Below are positions 60,333-64,000 of a stretch of DNA of 64,000 bases, piece by piece. The notes beneath the pieces were generated by a model. The model did no database searches and was not told where the DNA came from. It worked only from the letters and a program-made list of their open reading frames with translations. The stretch comes from Bacteroidota bacterium. GTDB lineage: Bacteria > Bacteroidota > Bacteroidia > B-17B0 > Aurantibacillaceae. The translations under genes were made by a program, and so were the position numbers. Position 1 is the first letter of the stretch; each line of letters begins with the position of its first letter. Where the stretch lies: positions 1-64,000 of the forward strand of contig JABDCR010000002.1 of the NCBI GenBank assembly GCA_013288015.1. Direction: 5' to 3'.

Positions 60333-63300
60333 ATGATTTTTAACAAAAGATTTTATCTAATAATTTTTATGTTGGTTTGCTTTTGCAAAATAATTTCTCA
60401 ATCATTGAAAGTGCAAAAAAACAACTTAGTGGAAGAGATTGGTGTTATTAAAATTAAATGGCGCACGCCATTTAATTTTCAGCGAAAGGGAGAAACAATT
60501 AAAACACTTTCTTTTGAAGGCTCGACTTTTATGGAAGAAAAGGATTTTTTGCCCTTTTTGTATTTAAAAGAAGCTTGCAAACAAGGTGTTAAATTACAAG
60601 CCATTGTGCAACCTATTTTAACCGAAACTTTAACCGCACAAGAAGAGGCAAGTGTGAATAAAAAATATGTTACAGATAACTTTGACATTGTAGAACCTTC
60701 TGTAAAAACAGAGAGAAAGGTGCCTTATATGTGTTGCAAATTAGTTCCTATCCGCATAAATAAAACAACGGGTAAATTAGAAAAATTAGTTTCGTATCGC
60801 ATACAATGGCAATCAACATCAGAACCTTTATTAGCTAATGGACGTAACGGAAATCATTATAATAAAATGCAATCTTTTGTAGGTTCATCTGTATTAGAAA
60901 ACGATACTTGGTTTAAAATAAGTACGGCCGAAAATGCTGTATATAAAATTGATAAAGCAATGTTAAAGAGTATGGGGGTTGATGTTGGTTCTATTGATCC
61001 AAGGAACATTAAAATATATGGCAATGGAGGCGAAATTTTATCAGAAGCTAATAGCGATTTTCATTACGATGATTTAACTGAGAATGCCATCTTTGTTCAA
61101 GGCGAAGCCGATGGAAAGTTTGACAACACCGATTATATCTTATTTTATGGTCAATCTCCACACAAATGGAAATACAATGCGGGTGCAAATGAATGTACCC
61201 GATATATAAGAAACAAACATTATTATTCTGATTCTGTTTTTTATTTTTTAACTATAGATAACTCTTCTTTCGGAAAAAGAATTACATCTGTGTCAAACGC
61301 TTCTACCCCTGCAACCAACATGGTTACCAGTTTTGATGATTATATAGCTTATGAAAAAGATCTCACTAATATGGTAACATCGGGCAGAGAACTTTATGGC
61401 GAAAACTTTGATAATACTCAAAATTATTCCTTTCCTTTTTCGTTTCCCAATTTACAAAATGATACCATTTGGCTGCAAACAAATTTAGTTGGCAGGCGTG
61501 TGTTACCATTAGGGCAAGGCAGATTTGATGTATCATATCCTGGTGGCTCCTCTGCTATAAATTTTTCAGCAACTGGTTCCAATTTTGACGATGATGCGGC
61601 TGAGCCAGGAACGGCTTGTACATATTTTGTATATAACAATGCTAGTTCAAATTTACCTATTAATATTAGTGTTAACCGTACTTATACTGACGAAACCGGC
61701 TGGTTAAATTATATATGGGTGGTTGCCCGCAGAGCGTTAACTATGTATAGTAATCAAATGACGTTTAGAGATTACCGTAGTATTGGCGCAAATGCAGTTT
61801 CTCAATTTAATTTACAAAGTACATCCTCTACATTACGCATTTGGAATGTTACTGACCAATTTAATGTTAGAGAACAGCAAATAACTTTTGCTGCTAATAG
61901 TTACTCATTTACTGCAATCACTGATAGTCTAGAACAATTTATTGCATTTGATAGTACATCAATTTATAAAACACCCGGTTTTGTAGGACAACTAGCTAAT
62001 CAAAATTTACATGCTATGCTAAGTGGACCTGCAGATTATATTATTATTGCTCCTCAAAGTTTTTTGGGTCAAGCCCAACAACTTGCTCAACTACATAATA
62101 AATATGAACATTTATCATCTGTTATTGTCACTCCCGATCAAATTTATAATGAGTTTTCATCGGGTGCACAGGATATTATGGCTATTCGTCAATTTGTACG
62201 TATGTATTATAAAACCTTTATCTCGCGTCCGCCACAGTATTTATTGTTATTAGGCACCGGCTCTTATAAACAAAAAGACAGATACAATCCTTCTAATACA
62301 GTGCTTGTTCCTACATTTGAAACATATAACTCATGGAGTTATATTCAATCTAAAACCGGCGACGATTTTTATGCTTTTTTAGATGATAACGAAGGCAGCA
62401 TAAGTCCTGATGGCATACCTGATGGACTTATTGACATTGGAGTAGGACGTTTGGTTGTTAAAAATAGTAATGAAGCTACCAGCGTTACCAATAAAATAAT
62501 ACAGTACTATAACAGGGTTGAACCTACTTCAAGCTGTTGCGACCAAGCCACACAAAACACTCCCGATTGGCGTAATTGGGTTTCTCTAATTGCTGATGAT
62601 GCCAATCCCGGTTCAACAGGTGAGGATGCGTTTTTTCAGCAACAAGAAGCAATTGCCATTTCAATACAGCAAGGTGATCCAACCTATAATATTGACAAAA
62701 TTTATGAAGATGCTTATCAGGTAGAAGCAGTACCGGGGGGCAGACGTTATCCGGATGTGGTAACAGCCATTAATAACCGTGTTGCAAAAGGGGCTTTAAT
62801 AATTGGCTACTCGGGGCATGGCGATGTGCTTGAATTATCACATGAAGAAATTATAACTATTAGTCAAATACAGAATTGGAATAATATTAATAATATGCCC
62901 TTGTTTTTTACCGCTACATGCGAGTTTAGTAGGTACGATGACCCAACTTTAGAGTCAGCGGGAGAAGATATTTTATTAAATCCTAACGGAGGCGGTATTG
63001 GTTTATTTACTACTACCCGAGTTGCTTATGTTTCGGATGGTTGGAGTTTAGGTCCATTTTTTTATGCGGCAGCAATTGACTCTATGGTTAATGGAAGACC
63101 CCCTACACTTGGTGATATAATACGTATAACAAAGGCTGACCCTGCAAGATCAGGATATCTTCATTTTGCGTTACTGGGTGATCCTGCCCTTACACTTTCT
63201 TATCCAAAGCAAAGTACCAGTCCGGTAAAAGTAAATGCACATCCTTATACGCTTAATATTAATGACACCTTATCTGCCTTAGGAAAATATACTGTTACGG

Positions 63301-64000
63301 GATATATATCTAATACCGCAGGAAACAAAGCGACCACCTTTAATGGTACCATGTATATTAGTGTGTTCGATAAACCATCTTTATTAACTACATTAAATAA
63401 TTCGCAAAATACACCTGCTTCAAGTTATATTCTAAATTTCCTTCAGCAAAAAAGTGTTTTATATAAAGGTAAGGCTACCGTTATTAACGGAGATTTTAGT
63501 TTTACTTTTATTATGCCAAAAGATATTGCGTACAACTTTGGTAATGGGAAACTAAGTTATTATGCTCAAACTGATACCACAGATGCTGCAGGTTATTATG
63601 GGCAAATTATTATTGGCGGCACAAGCAACACACCAATAGTTGATCACCAAGGACCGGGAATTAAGTTATTTATGAACGATGATAAATTTGTATCGGGTGG
63701 TACCACTAATCAAAACCCATTTATATATGCCATGTTATCTGATTCATCAGGTGTTAACACCTCGGGTAATGGTTTGGGACATGACATAACTGCTATTTTA
63801 GATGCAAACACCCCTCACGAAGTTGTTTTAAATGATTACTACCAAGCAGATTTAAACAAATATCAATCGGGTAAAATATTGTATCAATTACATAGTTTAT
63901 CAAATGGTAACCATACTTTAAGTTTAAAGGTTTGGGATGTTTTAGATAACTCAAGCACCACTTCAACTGACTTTGTTGTTGCACAAAATGCTCAAATGGC
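60333..64000 (+). CDS. porU: T9SS sortase PorU (C25 peptidase), runs off the window
   Basis: At least 1,222 residues, open at the right edge. Signal peptide FYLIIFMLVCFCKIISQ. The N-terminal region has YMCCKLVPIRINKTTGKLEK and WFKISTAENAVYKIDKAMLK, as in the PorU propeptide part. The C25 gingipain-like catalytic domain shows H829 (GYSGHGDV) and C863 (FTATCEFSRYDD), followed by FALLGDPALTLSYP. PorU cleaves the sorting domain of T9SS cargo and attaches it to lipopolysaccharide. The cargo proteins elsewhere in the window are its expected substrates. Catalytic residues are intact, so it should be active. Confidence 0.9.
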   Translation, partial: MIFNKRFYLIIFMLVCFCKIISQSLKVQKNNLVEEIGVIKIKWRTPFNFQRKGETIKTLSFEGSTFMEEKDFLPFLYLKEACKQGVKLQAIVQPILTETLTAQEEASVNKKYVTDNFDIVEPSVKTERKVPYMCCKLVPIRINKTTGKLEKLVSYRIQWQSTSEPLLANGRNGNHYNKMQSFVGSSVLENDTWFKISTAENAVYKIDKAMLKSMGVDVGSIDPRNIKIYGNGGEILSEANSDFHYDDLTENAIFVQGEADGKFDNTDYILFYGQSPHKWKYNAGANECTRYIRNKHYYSDSVFYFLTIDNSSFGKRITSVSNASTPATNMVTSFDDYIAYEKDLTNMVTSGRELYGENFDNTQNYSFPFSFPNLQNDTIWLQTNLVGRRVLPLGQGRFDVSYPGGSSAINFSATGSNFDDDAAEPGTACTYFVYNNASSNLPINISVNRTYTDETGWLNYIWVVARRALTMYSNQMTFRDYRSIGANAVSQFNLQSTSSTLRIWNVTDQFNVREQQITFAANSYSFTAITDSLEQFIAFDSTSIYKTPGFVGQLANQNLHAMLSGPADYIIIAPQSFLGQAQQLAQLHNKYEHLSSVIVTPDQIYNEFSSGAQDIMAIRQFVRMYYKTFISRPPQYLLLLGTGSYKQKDRYNPSNTVLVPTFETYNSWSYIQSKTGDDFYAFLDDNEGSISPDGIPDGLIDIGVGRLVVKNSNEATSVTNKIIQYYNRVEPTSSCCDQATQNTPDWRNWVSLIADDANPGSTGEDAFFQQQEAIAISIQQGDPTYNIDKIYEDAYQVEAVPGGRRYPDVVTAINNRVAKGALIIGYSGHGDVLELSHEEIITISQIQNWNNINNMPLFFTATCEFSRYDDPTLESAGEDILLNPNGGGIGLFTTTRVAYVSDGWSLGPFFYAAAIDSMVNGRPPTLGDIIRITKADPARSGYLHFALLGDPALTLSYPKQSTSPVKVNAHPYTLNINDTLSALGKYTVTGYISNTAGNKATTFNGTMYISVFDKPSLLTTLNNSQNTPASSYILNFLQQKSVLYKGKATVINGDFSFTFIMPKDIAYNFGNGKLSYYAQTDTTDAAGYYGQIIIGGTSNTPIVDHQGPGIKLFMNDDKFVSGGTTNQNPFIYAMLSDSSGVNTSGNGLGHDITAILDANTPHEVVLNDYYQADLNKYQSGKILYQLHSLSNGNHTLSLKVWDVLDNSSTTSTDFVVAQNAQM

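Noticed and set aside
1-64000. rRNA, tRNA and CRISPR loci.
   Set aside because: No cloverleaf, rRNA signature or repeat-spacer array was recognised on reading; a covariance-model scan was not possible here.

Overview
The window is AT-rich DNA from a member of the Bacteroidota. The evidence is type IX secretion (T9SS) sorting domains on many secreted proteins (type A tails with YPNP motifs, type B tails with TPNNDGIND/YNRWG motifs), T9SS machinery genes at the right end (a PorV-type protein, a truncated PorU2-type gene and PorU running off the edge), TonB-dependent receptors, and promoter elements of the TAnnTTTG type. The lineage below phylum cannot be fixed from the sequence; Chitinophagales or Sphingobacteriales-like groups are plausible. 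I found no rRNA, tRNA or CRISPR array.

Layout. 0-3 kb: a YCII protein, three tandem SRPBCC paralogs, a VOC protein with its MarR regulator and a visible operator, and a ferredoxin. 3.7-15 kb: a 2,368-residue T9SS adhesin, a smaller T9SS protein, and a T9SS type B gene wrecked by an IS3-family element with readable inverted repeats. 15-16.6 kb: an unusual protein made of four tandem helix-turn-helix units, a small CxxC protein and a single-domain response regulator. 16.8-26.8 kb: a signalling and surface block (TPR/SpoIIE phosphatase, FG-GAP adhesin, TPR histidine kinase with LytTR regulator, T9SS type B protein), with the same 24-bp sequence just outside both ends. 27-41 kb: an accessory detoxification and redox region (OYE, quinone reductase, aldehyde dehydrogenase, five SDR-fold proteins, DoxX, DinB) with three AraC and two HxlR regulators.

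40.9-53.3 kb: an operon with a TonB receptor and a winged-helix regulator, a decayed EamA transporter, a C10 cysteine peptidase, and a putative metal-uptake locus (lipoprotein, ZnuD-like TonB receptor, two small His/Cys proteins that both carry an RGPP motif near the C-terminus). 53.4-56.4 kb: a TetR module with two matching operators and a truncated FAD monooxygenase, then an ArsR-SRPBCC-DoxX-DHFR operon. 56.6-64 kb: DoxX, an atypical response regulator, PorV2-like, truncated PorU2-like and PorU, interleaved with two pairs of long diverged direct repeats.

The most unusual signals are (1) four same-orientation remnants of the 3' end of one tyrosine-recombinase family (ending at 27167, 30400, 33684 and 53460), each abutting an accessory module; (2) the four-HTH protein; (3) the paired repeats that dissect the T9SS locus; (4) the RGPP small-protein pair around a TonB receptor; and (5) a 22-bp perfect palindrome beside a dead transporter gene. 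Many regulators lie beside palindromes, so several regulons can be proposed directly from the sequence.
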